Positions 42,633 to 51,439 of a stretch of 64,000 bases of DNA are shown here, one piece after another. Position numbers and translations under genes: made by a program. Position 1 is the stretch's first letter. The number at the start of each line of letters is the position of its first letter. Under the pieces are notes generated by a model. That model did not search any database. It had not been told where the DNA came from and saw only the letters and a list, made by a program, of their open reading frames with translations. Origin of the DNA: Bacillus sp. RAR_GA_16 (GTDB taxonomy: Bacteria > Bacillota > Bacilli > Bacillales > Guptibacillaceae); the NCBI RefSeq assembly GCF_020165985.1, contig NZ_JAIUKZ010000001.1, positions 416,001-480,000 of the forward strand, given 5' to 3'.

Positions 42633-43220
42633 CGTTATCGGTGCAATTCTATACGATGGTTGCCATGGTGGCTATGGGAGTGTGGCTTGGTATAGCCATG
42701 GATACCTATAGCCGTTTTCTTCATCCTAATCGAAAAAAAAATGTTTGGCTTTATGCGAATGATGTTATTTTCTGGTTATTACAGGGACTTTTGATTTTTT
42801 ATGTTTTATACCTTGTTAATGAAGGGGCGATACGATTTTATGTCTTTTTAGCCATACTATGTGGCTATTCAGCCTATCGGGCTCTTTTTCAACCGTTATA
42901 TCGTCGATTGTTAGAACGAATCATTTTAGTAATTCTAGCAACGAGTCGGATGATTCGAACGCTGTTTTTTTATCTGATTCTATCAGCCAATAAGGTTCAT
43001 ATTGAAAGTTTTATTTAGCTTATGTATGATGATAGTAAGTATGATGACAACCATTTTTTGGTTTATCTTTAAGGTTTTTTGGGTACCGTTAAAGTGGGCA
43101 ATCTCGTTAGTGTGGCGATTATTCCCACAACAGGTGAAGACACCCCTAACAAAATTAGCAGGAGTTGCCGATACAATAAAGAACTACATATACCAATGGT
43201 TAACTAAAATACGAAAGTGA
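42629..43220 (+). pseudogene. yabQ: Spore cortex assembly membrane protein YabQ, split by a +1 frameshift
   Basis: YabQ is a multi-pass membrane protein required for spore cortex formation. The first frame, ending 43018, covers three hydrophobic segments (about residues 5-22, 45-65, 70-85). The remaining membrane segments and the basic tail (WVPLKWAISLVW to YQWLTKIRK) lie in the +1 frame to 43220. Removing one base from GATTC (42976-42980) joins them into 196 residues (B. subtilis 211), continuing LIYQPIRFILKVLFSLC. As read, the protein would lose its last third. The start is coupled to yabP. Confidence 0.85.
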
Positions 43221-43232
43221 GGAGGGAACAGC

Positions 43233-43616
43233 TTGGTTACTGCGAATAAGCACAAGCCTAAAGTAACAGAAGTTCATTCGGAATACCATCAAGAGAAACA
43301 GCTACAGGATAAAGTGAAGGAACGTAGAAAGAGAGGTCTTGTTCGACGTCTTACTGCATTCGCGGTAGCTGCTTTAGCCATAGCTATTCTATTTATCTCC
43401 GTATTCACTTCACAGGCAGCAACGATTGAAGAAAAAAACATACAGCAAAAGCAGGCTGAAGAAGAATTAACGAAATTGAAAGAGCAAGAAAAATATTTAA
43501 CGGAAGAAATCGAGAAACTTAATGACCTTGATTATATCGGTGAATTGGCAAGAAGAGACTACTTTATGTCAAAACCCGGCGAGACAATCTTTAAGCTTCC
43601 TTCTTCCTCAAATTGA
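43233..43616 (+). CDS. divIC: Cell division protein DivIC (FtsB-like)
   Basis: DivIC forms the FtsL-DivIB-DivIC subcomplex of the divisome. The 127-residue bitopic protein has a basic cytoplasmic N-terminus, one membrane helix (about 38-60), an extracytoplasmic coiled coil (about 64-97) and the conserved C-terminal DYIGELARRDYFMSKPGETIFKLP. The start is TTG 43233, set by GAGGAGGGAAC. Its stop codon lies within the -35 region of the yabR promoter. Confidence 0.94.
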   Translation: MVTANKHKPKVTEVHSEYHQEKQLQDKVKERRKRGLVRRLTAFAVAALAIAILFISVFTSQAATIEEKNIQQKQAEEELTKLKEQEKYLTEEIEKLNDLDYIGELARRDYFMSKPGETIFKLPSSSN

Positions 43617-43642
43617 CACGTTGTTTTTTGAAGGGGTATAAT
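43613..43642 (+). promoter_or_regulatory. Consensus sigma-A promoter of yabR
   Basis: TTGACA (43613-43618, containing the divIC stop codon) and TATAAT (43637-43642) both match the consensus, with an 18-bp spacer. Confidence 0.88.
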
Positions 43643-43690
43643 TAGCGTACGACTGATCTTTTAAAGATTTTAAGGAGGAGCTTTTTTTAC

Positions 43691-44170
43691 ATGGCAATCG
43701 AAGTAGGCAGCAAGTTACAGGGAAAGGTAACAGGTATTACAAATTTTGGCGCGTTTGTTGAACTACCAGACGGCAAGACAGGTCTCGTTCACATCAGTGA
43801 AGTTGCAGACAATTACGTAAAGGATATTAATGATTTTCTTTCAGTTGGCGATCAGGTTGAGGTCAAAGTCATCCAGGTTGAAAACGATGGTAAAATTGGA
43901 TTATCGATTAAGAAAGCAAAAGATCGACCAGCTTCTGAACGTCCACAGGGACGTCCTCAAGGTCGCCCACAGGGTGGAGGCCGTCCGCAAGGCGGTGGCA
44001 GACCTGGTGGCGGCGGTTACAAAGGTAAGCCTCGCGGTGGTGGACGTCCACAGGTAGAGTCATTTGAGGATAAAATGAGCAAGTTCCTTAAAGACAGTGA
44101 AGACCGTCTTTCAACTTTAAAGAAACAAACAGAGTCAAAACGAGGTGGTCGAGGCGCTCGTCGCGGCTAG
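43691..44170 (+). CDS. yabR: S1-domain RNA-binding protein YabR with a Gly/Arg/Pro-rich tail
   Basis: A single S1 RNA-binding domain fills residues 1-74 (GSKLQGKVTGITNFGAFVEL, GLVHISEV). It is followed by a low-complexity RPQG/GGGRPQG repeat region (about 79-121), a charged helix, and a terminal RGGRGARRG. B. subtilis YabR (128 residues) is shorter; the extra length is in the RGG-like repeats, a type of segment that often adds RNA affinity. The exact role is unknown. AAGGAGGAGC precedes ATG 43691. Confidence 0.9.
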   Translation: MAIEVGSKLQGKVTGITNFGAFVELPDGKTGLVHISEVADNYVKDINDFLSVGDQVEVKVIQVENDGKIGLSIKKAKDRPASERPQGRPQGRPQGGGRPQGGGRPGGGGYKGKPRGGGRPQVESFEDKMSKFLKDSEDRLSTLKKQTESKRGGRGARRG

Positions 44171-44197
44171 AGCTTGTTGTCTACTAATGATATTTAT

Positions 44198-44236
44198 AAA
44201 CAAAACCAGCGTGTGCACACGCTGGTTTTGTTTATG
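44198..44236 (+). terminator. Terminator after yabR
   Basis: A long perfect palindrome has arms AACAAAACCAGCGTGTG and CACACGCTGGTTTTGTT; the T-rich 3' arm serves as the tract. Confidence 0.85.
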
Positions 44237-44323
44237 ATAAAGAAACCAAGTCATGCGACCCATTCGAAATTTTTTAACATATCCAGTTTTATTTGTTTAT
44301 ATGCAAAAAATATAAAAAAGAAG

Positions 44324-44352
44324 TTGACACATACTTTTCTGCAATGTATTAT
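44324..44352 (+). promoter_or_regulatory. Sigma-A promoter of the tRNA-Met/tRNA-Glu operon
   Basis: TTGACA (44324-44329) and TATTAT (44347-44352) with a 17-bp spacer lie 33 bp ahead of the first tRNA. Confidence 0.85.
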
Positions 44353-44384
44353 ATAACTTGTGCTTAAGAAAGCAACAGTCTTAT

Positions 44385-44461
44385 GGCGGTGTAGCTCAGC
44401 TGGCTAGAGCGTACGGTTCATACCCGTGAGGTCGGGGGTTCGATCCCCTCCGCCGCTACCA
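44385..44461 (+). tRNA. tRNA-Met (anticodon CAT, elongator type)
   Basis: The 77-nt cloverleaf has acceptor GGCGGTG/CGCCGCT, anticodon loop TTCATAC (CAT) and an encoded CCA. Position 1 pairs with 72, unlike initiator tRNA, and the sequence matches the elongator tRNA-Met of B. subtilis. Confidence 0.96.
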
Positions 44462-44473
44462 TTTTTATAAGTT

Positions 44474-44548
44474 GGCCCGTTGGTCAAGCGGTTAAGACAC
44501 CGCCCTTTCACGGCGGTAACACGGGTTCGAATCCCGTACGGGTCACCA
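44474..44548 (+). tRNA. tRNA-Glu (anticodon TTC)
   Basis: The 75-nt cloverleaf has anticodon stem CCGCC/GGCGG around CTTTCAC (TTC), T-loop GTTCGAATC and an encoded CCA. It is 12 nt after tRNA-Met. Its 3' end is duplicated at 44641. Confidence 0.96.
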
Positions 44549-44640
44549 ACTTATTCAAGAAGATTGTACGGTCTTCTCACCCAAGGGTCCCCCTGCAGAA
44601 GTTATTCAAGATGATGGACAGCAGGACTAGCTACGCGTCG

Positions 44641-44667
44641 GAATCCCGTACGAGTCACCAACTTATT
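44641..44667 (+). repeat. Duplicated 3' end of tRNA-Glu (possible integration scar)
   Basis: GAATCCCGTACGAGTCACCA then ACTTATT repeats the end of tRNA-Glu and its flank (44529-44555) with 26 of 27 bases identical, 112 nt downstream. The first half of the tRNA is absent, so it is not a second gene. The 85 nt between the copies has no recognisable gene. Confidence 0.8.
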
Positions 44668-44714
44668 TTTTAATAACTATACATACAAATGATTAGAATA
44701 TACAAAGTTTAATA

Positions 44715-44754
44715 AAAAGGTCCGACATGATCTAAAATGTCGGGCCTTTTTTTA
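44715..44754 (+). terminator. Terminator of the tRNA operon
   Basis: AAAAGGTCCGACAT pairs with ATGTCGGGCCTTTT (one G-T), then TTTTAG. It lies beyond the tRNA-Glu fragment, so the fragment is inside the primary transcript. Confidence 0.88.
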
Positions 44755-45048
44755 GTTTGTTCATGAAAAGTTACGTTTCCTTTATATGACAAAGAGGCGG
44801 GAAAGAACACCGTTTTGATTCTTTTATCGCATTTCTTTTCTTTTTTATCTTTAACATTTCGACCTTTTTATCTATTTAGACCCAATGATGAAGGAAAAGT
44901 GGATGAAGCTACATTTTTCTTATACTAATTCCGCAATCTTGATGAAAGAATTCACGACCTTGGTTACAGATTTCTTCTTCTGTCTACATGTGATTGACAA
45001 GCTTCTCTGAAAGAAGTCGAGAAATTTTTAACATATCTCTTCTTTTTT

Positions 45049-45084
45049 TTGACAAAAAGCGAAATTTGATTATGTTTTAATAAT
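45049..45084 (+). promoter_or_regulatory. Candidate Spo0A-activated promoter of spoIIE
   Basis: TTGACA (45049-45054) is followed, at the unusually long 21-23 bp spacing known for Spo0A-activated sigma-A promoters such as spoIIE and spoIIG, by TTTAATAAT (45076-45084). TGACAAA, overlapping the -35, is one mismatch from a Spo0A box, and AGTCGAG at 45016 is a weaker one. A TATGTT with 16-bp spacing is an alternative -10. The rest of 44755-45048 is AT-rich with nothing I can name. Confidence 0.5.
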
Positions 45085-45127
45085 TTACACAAACTGCTTC
45101 AAGCAGATCGGTGAAAAAATAGAATCA

Positions 45128-47605
45128 ATGAAAGCAGGTGGGGGAATGCAAAGCGAATTAGTCATGGAAAGGTCAAAATCGAGGGTGGGAAAATGGATTT
45201 ATGGGACAAAAACTCGGTTAGAAACGATTCTTTTTCAACGTGGGCTACTCCTGTTTGTCATAGGCTTTTTGCTTGGACGAGCTGTCATTCTTACACAAGT
45301 TACTCCGTTTGCCATTCCTTTCTTTGGAGCTGTGTTTTTTCTAAGACGTGAACGAGCGCCAATGATTATTGCGGCATTACTTGCCGGCGCCATTTCTACT
45401 TCCAATCTGCAGAACACCGCATTTATTATGTGTGGGATACTTGTTTTTCTTATCATTAATCGGTTTGTGAAATTATCTTCTCTTTCTCTCGTTAAGACGC
45501 TACCCGTGCTTGTTTTTATTACTAGTATGCTTGGAAGATTGATTTTAAGTTTACTTACAGAGCGAACCTTAGCCAATACAAATTGGATTTTAGCAGTGGT
45601 TGAAGGTGCGCTTGGAATGATTCTAACCATTATTTTTATTCAAAGCATACCGGTCCTTTCCATAAAGAAAAGAACGCAGGCTCTTAAAAATGAGGAGATT
45701 ATTAGTTTTATTATTTTGCTTGCAACGATGTTAACTGGAACGATTGGTTGGGTTGTTTATGGGTTTTCGATTGAAAATATCCTTTCTCGCTATCTCGTAT
45801 TGATTTTTGCCTATGTTGGAGGCGCGGCGATCGGCTCAACGGTTGGTGTCGTAACAGGATTAATTCTGGCACTCGCTAATGTAGCTAGCCTCTATCAAAT
45901 GAGTATGCTGGCGTTTTCAGGACTACTAGGAGGTTTACTGAAAGATGGGAGAAAAGTTGGCGTTGGGATGGGGTTACTTATTGGGACATTATTAATTGCG
46001 CTATATGGGAGCGGTCCTGAATTTTTGTATCCAAATCTTATGGAATCTGTCATTGCTGTACTCCTCTTTTTCTTTACACCATCCAAAGTAACGTCTCAAC
46101 TTTCGAAATACATTCCTGGCACAGTTGAGCACGCTAATGAACAACAGCAGTACCTACGTAAAGTTCGTGATGTGACAGCCAATCGAGTCGAGCAGTTTTC
46201 AAGCTTATTTCAAGCCCTTTCAAGTAGTTTTACAGATTCTGACCTTCAGGCAGATGATCAGTCTGAGCGTGAGGTTGATTATTTTCTTAGCCACGTAACA
46301 GAAAAAACGTGTCAAAACTGTTTTAAGAAAGAAACGTGCTGGGCCAAGAATTTTGATGCTACCTATGGGTATATGACTGGAATTATGGAAGAGCTTGAGC
46401 AAACGACTGAGTTAACAAACTATAGTTTAAAAAGAGATTTTGATAAACATTGTATTAAAGCGAATAAAGTCATTGAAATTATCGGAAAGGAGATGAGTCA
46501 CTATCACGCAAACCGGTTGTTAAAAAAGCAAGTTCGTGAGAGTCGGAAAATTGTGGCAGATCAACTGCGTGGGGTATCCCATGTGATGGGAGATTTTGCG
46601 AGAGAAATTCAAAAAGAGCGTGATAACCTCCATCAACAAGAAGAGCAAATTATGGATGCGATTCAAAGTATGGGTTTAGAAGTAGGACAGGTAGAAATTT
46701 ATAGTCTTGATGAAGGAAATGTTGACATTGAGATGAAAATACCAGCATGTGGCGGTAGAGGAGAAGGAGAAAAAGTCATTGCGCCAATGCTATCGGACAT
46801 TTTAAAGGAAAACATCATTGTTAAGAGAGAAGTTTGTGCTGAACACGAACACGATACTTGTCACCTTTACTTTGGATCTGCAAAAGATTTTGTTATTGAA
46901 ACAGGTGTTGCAAACGCAGCTAAAGGAGGAGCTTGGATTTCAGGAGATAGCCATTCTACCATCGAATTAGGTGCAGGGAAGTATGCTATTGCAATTAGTG
47001 ATGGCATGGGGAATGGAGAGAGAGCGCATCAAGAGAGTGCCGAAACGATTCAACTTCTCCAAAAGATACTTCATTCTGGAATTGATGAAACAGTTGCCAT
47101 TAAATCGGTTAACTCTGTTCTTTCTTTAAGAAATACCGATGAAATTTTCTCTACACTAGATTTAGCGATGATTGATTTACAAGATGCTTCTGCTAAGTTT
47201 CTTAAGATCGGCTCTATTCCGAGTTTTATTAAGCGAGGCGATCGTGTGATGATGGTGGAATCAGGGAATCTACCAATGGGAATTATTCCTGAATTTGATG
47301 TTGAGGTCGTGAGTGAGCAATTAAAAGCAGGAGATTTATTAATTATGATGAGCGACGGGATTTACGAAGGAGTCAAAAATATAGAGAACCCTGAATTTTG
47401 GATGAAACGGAAGATAAGAGAGCTTGATACTGATAAGCCGCAGGAAATTGCAGACCTGATTATGGAAGAGGTGATCCGAACGGAATATGGCAGAATTGAT
47501 GACGATATGACGATTGTCGTTGCGAGAATTAAACGAAATGTGCCTAAATGGTCAACGATTCCAATTTATTCCGCCCCTTCTTTCAGAAAGAAAAAGGCGC
47601 AGTAG
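45128..47605 (+). CDS. spoIIE: Stage II sporulation protein E (serine phosphatase)
   Basis: SpoIIE localises with FtsZ to the polar septum and dephosphorylates SpoIIAA in the forespore, which releases sigma-F. The 825-residue protein (B. subtilis 827) has about ten membrane segments (residues 30-320), a central FtsZ-interacting/oligomerisation region and a PP2C domain (about 590-815). Phosphatase motifs include SGDSHSTIELGAGKYAIAISDGMGNG, IMMSDGIYEG and DDDMTIVVARI. ATG 45128 is used; ATG 45146 is a possible alternative. Confidence 0.97.
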   Translation: MKAGGGMQSELVMERSKSRVGKWIYGTKTRLETILFQRGLLLFVIGFLLGRAVILTQVTPFAIPFFGAVFFLRRERAPMIIAALLAGAISTSNLQNTAFIMCGILVFLIINRFVKLSSLSLVKTLPVLVFITSMLGRLILSLLTERTLANTNWILAVVEGALGMILTIIFIQSIPVLSIKKRTQALKNEEIISFIILLATMLTGTIGWVVYGFSIENILSRYLVLIFAYVGGAAIGSTVGVVTGLILALANVASLYQMSMLAFSGLLGGLLKDGRKVGVGMGLLIGTLLIALYGSGPEFLYPNLMESVIAVLLFFFTPSKVTSQLSKYIPGTVEHANEQQQYLRKVRDVTANRVEQFSSLFQALSSSFTDSDLQADDQSEREVDYFLSHVTEKTCQNCFKKETCWAKNFDATYGYMTGIMEELEQTTELTNYSLKRDFDKHCIKANKVIEIIGKEMSHYHANRLLKKQVRESRKIVADQLRGVSHVMGDFAREIQKERDNLHQQEEQIMDAIQSMGLEVGQVEIYSLDEGNVDIEMKIPACGGRGEGEKVIAPMLSDILKENIIVKREVCAEHEHDTCHLYFGSAKDFVIETGVANAAKGGAWISGDSHSTIELGAGKYAIAISDGMGNGERAHQESAETIQLLQKILHSGIDETVAIKSVNSVLSLRNTDEIFSTLDLAMIDLQDASAKFLKIGSIPSFIKRGDRVMMVESGNLPMGIIPEFDVEVVSEQLKAGDLLIMMSDGIYEGVKNIENPEFWMKRKIRELDTDKPQEIADLIMEEVIRTEYGRIDDDMTIVVARIKRNVPKWSTIPIYSAPSFRKKKAQ

Positions 47606-47665
47606 GTAAGTATAAACTCTCCTCCTAAAGGCGATGCTTGTAACAGCAAAAAAGGAGGAGTCCAC

Positions 47666-48394
47666 ATGAAGAAAGGAACACTACGGCAAATACTTTTGAT
47701 AACAGATGGATGTTCGAATCAGGGGGAAGATCCGGTTGCTATGGCAGCTCTAGCAAGAGAACATGGAATGACCGTTAATGTAATAGGGGTACTTGATGAA
47801 AATGAGCGGACAGAAGGATTGAAGGAAATTGAAAATATTGCTTTATCTGGCGGGGGCATCCACCAGCTAGTTTATGCGAAACAGCTATCGCATACGGTGC
47901 AAATGGTGACACGGAAAGCGATGACTCAAACGATTCAGGGATTTATTCACAAAGAACTGCAGTCGATTTTGGGTCATGATAAAGAGATAGAAGACTTACC
48001 ACCTGACAAACGGGGGCAGGTAGTCGAAGTGGTTGACGAACTGGGGGAAACGATGGACCTGGAAGTATTAATTATGATTGATACAAGTGCGAGTATGCAG
48101 CATAAGCTTCCAACGGTAGAAGATGCCCTGCTCGATCTTTCCATTAGTCTACATTCAAGAATTGGTGAAAATGAGTATGCATTGTATGCATTTCCCGGGA
48201 AACGAAAGCAAGTAGAACGTCTGATGGATTGGACACCGATACTTAAGGATATTCATACCATTTTCCCAAAACTAACCACTGGTGGTATTACGCCAACTGG
48301 TCCAGCTTTAAAAGAAGCCATTGATGCTTATCAGAAAAAACGTACAAAGAGAGGGCTATTAGATGACGGGTACATCGAAGAATCAAGTAGCTGA
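47666..48394 (+). CDS. yabS: VWA-domain protein YabS
   Basis: This 242-residue protein has a von Willebrand A-like fold; the MIDAS-type motif DTSASM appears at about residue 138 (LIMIDTSASMQ). An N-terminal half (LLITDGCSNQGEDP) resembles the end of a second VWA-like unit. It is expressed under sigma-E in B. subtilis; the function is unknown. AAAAAGGAGGAG precedes ATG 47666. Its end overlaps yabT by 32 nt, implying coupling to the kinase. Confidence 0.88.
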   Translation: MKKGTLRQILLITDGCSNQGEDPVAMAALAREHGMTVNVIGVLDENERTEGLKEIENIALSGGGIHQLVYAKQLSHTVQMVTRKAMTQTIQGFIHKELQSILGHDKEIEDLPPDKRGQVVEVVDELGETMDLEVLIMIDTSASMQHKLPTVEDALLDLSISLHSRIGENEYALYAFPGKRKQVERLMDWTPILKDIHTIFPKLTTGGITPTGPALKEAIDAYQKKRTKRGLLDDGYIEESSS

Positions 48395-49331
48395 TGTTCC
48401 CCGTGGAACAACCATTAGCGGAAAATGGAACAAGCAAACCTATCAGATTATGAAAAAATTAGGGAGTGGAGCACTAGGTACTGTCTATTTAGCAGACTCC
48501 GTCAAAGGACGAGTTGCTTTAAAGGTCGGTACTGACAGTATGTCCATTACGTCAGAGGTAAATGTTCTAAAACAGCTTTCGATGGTCCAGGGAACAGTTC
48601 TTGGGCCGTTTTTCTATGAGATCGATGATTGGGAACGGAGTGGAAAGAAATTTCCTTTCTATGTGATGGAATATATTGATGGAGAACCACTTTTCACTTT
48701 TATAAATCGAAGAGGGAAAGAGTGGATAGGAATCCTAATGCTTCAATTGCTTCGTGATCTTTCCGTGCTTCATCGAGAGGGATGGGTTTTCGGCGATCTA
48801 AAGCCTGACAACCTTCTAGTGGAGGGCTCGCCTCCTACAATGAGGTGGCTAGATGTGGGAGGAACGACCCCAATGGGAAGGTCTGTTAAGGAGTTTACGG
48901 AGTTTTTTGACAGAGGTTATTGGGGGCTAGGAAATCGTGTAGCAGAGCCTTCTTATGATTTGTTTTCAGTAGCCATGATTGTCCTGAATGCAGGCTATCC
49001 GAAGCGCTTTGATCGTCCTAAAAAAGATGCAGAACACTATTTGATGAATAAGATTGAGAGTAGTCAACTATTAAAAGAATATAAACCAATTCTTAGAAAA
49101 GCTTTGCTTGGAAAATACGATCATGCTTTTGAAATGAGACAGGAACTATTTGCGCTTTTACAAGGAGAGAAAACAAACGTGCGTAAAAATAGGGTGAGCC
49201 CTTCTCGAGTAGCTGCACGTCGAACTCGTCCGCCGGCAAAGAAAAAGCGCACAGGTTGGATTGAAACCGTTCTTCTCGTTGCTTTCCTTCTATTCTTCTA
49301 TACTTTATACTTAGTTGGTCACATTTTTTAG
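48363..49331 (+). CDS. yabT: Sporulation Ser/Thr protein kinase YabT
   Basis: YabT is a Hanks-type kinase anchored in the forespore septum; in B. subtilis it is DNA-activated and phosphorylates RecA and others. The 322-residue protein has the glycine loop LGSGALGTVY (33-42), Lys54, the catalytic loop VFGDLKPDN (Asp145, Asn150; the HRD is replaced, as in other YabT) and LDVGG for DFG. A basic linker is followed by one C-terminal membrane helix (297-318). There is no extracellular PASTA domain, as usual for YabT. Confidence 0.93.
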   Translation: MTGTSKNQVADVPRGTTISGKWNKQTYQIMKKLGSGALGTVYLADSVKGRVALKVGTDSMSITSEVNVLKQLSMVQGTVLGPFFYEIDDWERSGKKFPFYVMEYIDGEPLFTFINRRGKEWIGILMLQLLRDLSVLHREGWVFGDLKPDNLLVEGSPPTMRWLDVGGTTPMGRSVKEFTEFFDRGYWGLGNRVAEPSYDLFSVAMIVLNAGYPKRFDRPKKDAEHYLMNKIESSQLLKEYKPILRKALLGKYDHAFEMRQELFALLQGEKTNVRKNRVSPSRVAARRTRPPAKKKRTGWIETVLLVAFLLFFYTLYLVGHIF

Positions 49332-49422
49332 AAAAGATATGTTTGAAAATGTACGGGTTAGGTTAATAGTACTAAAATGAAAAACTGTTTATTTCAAGCA
49401 GGAAGTGAGAGGAAGACAGAGG

Positions 49423-50808
49423 TTGTTGCAAGATGTCGACCAATTTATCCATAAGCATGAATTAATCAACTATGGGGATACCGTTGTCGTTGGAGTTTCT
49501 GGAGGACCAGACTCAATGGCATTGCTTCACTATTTGGGTACAATTGCACCCTCTTTTAACCTGACAATTGTTGCTGCACATGTCGATCATAACCTTCGTG
49601 GCGAGGATTCGGCTCAGGATTTAGCGTTCGTAAAGCGTTTCTGCCGGCAGGAAGGCATCACTTTTGAAGCTTCGACGATTGATGTGAATCAGTATAAAAA
49701 GCAACACCAGGTTTCGACACAGGTGGCGGCTAGGGAATGTCGCTATCACTTTTTCCAAGAGGTGATGAGTCATTATCAGGCAAATGCCCTTGCACTTGCT
49801 CATCATGGAGACGACCAAATTGAAACCATGCTTATGAGACAAGTTCACGGAAGTATCGGTTCAGGACTTGCTGGTATACCTGCAAGACGTGCGTTCTCAA
49901 CTGGTTATATCATTCGACCATTTTTAGGTGTAACCAAAGAAGAGCTCTTGCATTATTGCAGCGTTCACACGTTGGATTATCGAATTGATCCTTCAAATAA
50001 AAGTGATAATTATATGAGGAATCGTTTTCGTCATCATGTCCTTCCCTTTCTTAAAGAAGAGAACCCAAATGTTCACAAGAGATACCAACTCTATAGCGAA
50101 AGAATGCAAGATGATGAGCGTTTTTTAGTGGAGTTAGCTAAGCAACATTTAAACAAAGTCATCCTTGATCAAAATGACAAATTTGTGAAGATGGACAACA
50201 AGGCGTATCAATGCCTCCCTATTCCTTTACAAAGAAGAGTGATTCATCTAATATTAAACTATCTTTATACAGGCAATGCTCCTTTTTCTTCTATACATAT
50301 TGAGGATTTGCGGTTAATGCTCGATTCTGAGCACCCTTCTGCTTCCCTTAATTTACCCCTGGAATTGAGGGCGGTAAAATCTTATACCACCTGTTATTTT
50401 TCTTTTGAAACCTTTTTGCCACCAGAACCGTATACGTATCATCTCCCTTTATGGGGTTCTGTGGAAACACCACATGGAACGATTACAGCCGTTCCAATAG
50501 AGGAGGTTCCACAAACACTTACGGGAAATGATCTTATTATCGAGGAACAGCTGCTTCCAGCAGTGGTGCGCTCAAGGCGTCCTGGTGATCGAATTCAGCC
50601 AAAAGGCATGATAGGGACGAAAAAGGTAAAAGATATTTTTATCGACCGTAAAATAGACCGTTCAGAACGCGATGTTTGGCCAATTGTTGAGGATGTAACG
50701 GGTCAAATCATCTGGGTCGCTGGAGTAACCCGTTCTGAAAAGGCAACACTGTCTGCAAGAAAGAAACAGATTGTGCATTTGCACTATGAGAAAAAAACAC
50801 TTACATAG
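49423..50808 (+). CDS. tilS: tRNA(Ile)-lysidine synthase TilS
   Basis: TilS modifies C34 of tRNA-Ile(CAU) to lysidine so that it reads AUA; it is essential. The PP-loop ATPase motif SGGPDS is at residues 26-31. The core domain includes AAHVDHNLRGEDS and the family's RNRFRHHVLPFL, and the C-terminal domains contain VRSRRPGDRIQPKGM. I favour TTG 49423, because GAGAGGAA lies 8 nt upstream and the N-terminus then aligns with B. subtilis TilS; GTG 49405 is an alternative. It begins the tilS-hpt-ftsH cluster. Confidence 0.93.
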   Translation: MLQDVDQFIHKHELINYGDTVVVGVSGGPDSMALLHYLGTIAPSFNLTIVAAHVDHNLRGEDSAQDLAFVKRFCRQEGITFEASTIDVNQYKKQHQVSTQVAARECRYHFFQEVMSHYQANALALAHHGDDQIETMLMRQVHGSIGSGLAGIPARRAFSTGYIIRPFLGVTKEELLHYCSVHTLDYRIDPSNKSDNYMRNRFRHHVLPFLKEENPNVHKRYQLYSERMQDDERFLVELAKQHLNKVILDQNDKFVKMDNKAYQCLPIPLQRRVIHLILNYLYTGNAPFSSIHIEDLRLMLDSEHPSASLNLPLELRAVKSYTTCYFSFETFLPPEPYTYHLPLWGSVETPHGTITAVPIEEVPQTLTGNDLIIEEQLLPAVVRSRRPGDRIQPKGMIGTKKVKDIFIDRKIDRSERDVWPIVEDVTGQIIWVAGVTRSEKATLSARKKQIVHLHYEKKTLT

Positions 50809-50829
50809 GTTGGGAGGGCAATACTACTG

Positions 50830-51369
50830 ATGTTAAATGAAATTCAAGAAACATTAATTAGTGAAGAACAGATTCAAGAGAAATGCCGCGAGTTAGGGAA
50901 ACGGCTCTCAGATGAATATGAGGATCGCTTTCCGCTTGTGATTGGCGTCCTTAAAGGTGCAATGCCTTTTATGGGTGATTTAACAAAGCGCATGACTTGT
51001 CATCTTGAGATGGACTTTATGGATGTTTCAAGTTATGGAAACTCAACGGTTTCTTCTGGTGAAGTAAAGATCATTAAAGATCTAGATACTTCGGTAGAAG
51101 GACGTGACGTGCTCATTCTCGAGGATATTATTGATAGTGGGTTAACGTTAAGCTATCTGATTGACCTTCTAAAATACCGTAAAGCAAAGTCCATTAAGAT
51201 TGTAACGCTGCTAGACAAACCAACTGGAAGAAAAGTTGACTTGAAGCCTGATGTGGCAGGGTTTATTGTTCCGGATGAGTTCGTTGTTGGATACGGTCTT
51301 GATTTCGCTGAAAGGTATCGTAATCTTCCGTTTATCGGGATTCTCAAACCCGAGATTTATCAAGGTTAA
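50830..51369 (+). CDS. hpt: Hypoxanthine-guanine phosphoribosyltransferase
   Basis: Hpt salvages hypoxanthine and guanine with PRPP to IMP and GMP. The 179-residue protein has the PRPP loop [14 protein letters not shown] (95-108), the flexible loop [12 protein letters not shown], and DKPTGRK. In B. subtilis HprT also interacts with TilS and FtsH expression; here the order tilS-hpt-ftsH is the same. GGGAGGGC precedes ATG 50830. Confidence 0.96.
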   Translation: MLNEIQETLISEEQIQEKCRELGKRLSDEYEDRFPLVIGVLKGAMPFMGDLTKRMTCHLEMDFMDVSSYGNSTVSSGEVKIIKDLDTSVEGRDVLILEDIIDSGLTLSYLIDLLKYRKAKSIKIVTLLDKPTGRKVDLKPDVAGFIVPDEFVVGYGLDFAERYRNLPFIGILKPEIYQG

Positions 51370-51439
51370 TTTGTTGTAGTCAGTTGTGCCAGTATGGTAA
51401 GATAATCTATGGTTTCCTGTTCGTGGGAGGAGGTAAGGA

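Noticed and set aside
44174..44356. A 60-codon frame after yabR
   Set aside because: It covers the yabR terminator and the tRNA promoter and has no ribosome binding site or family resemblance.
48363..48394. The 32-nt yabS/yabT overlap as a possible eighth frameshift
   Set aside because: Both proteins have family-like ends and lengths, and no GAWTC insertion is needed to explain the overlap.
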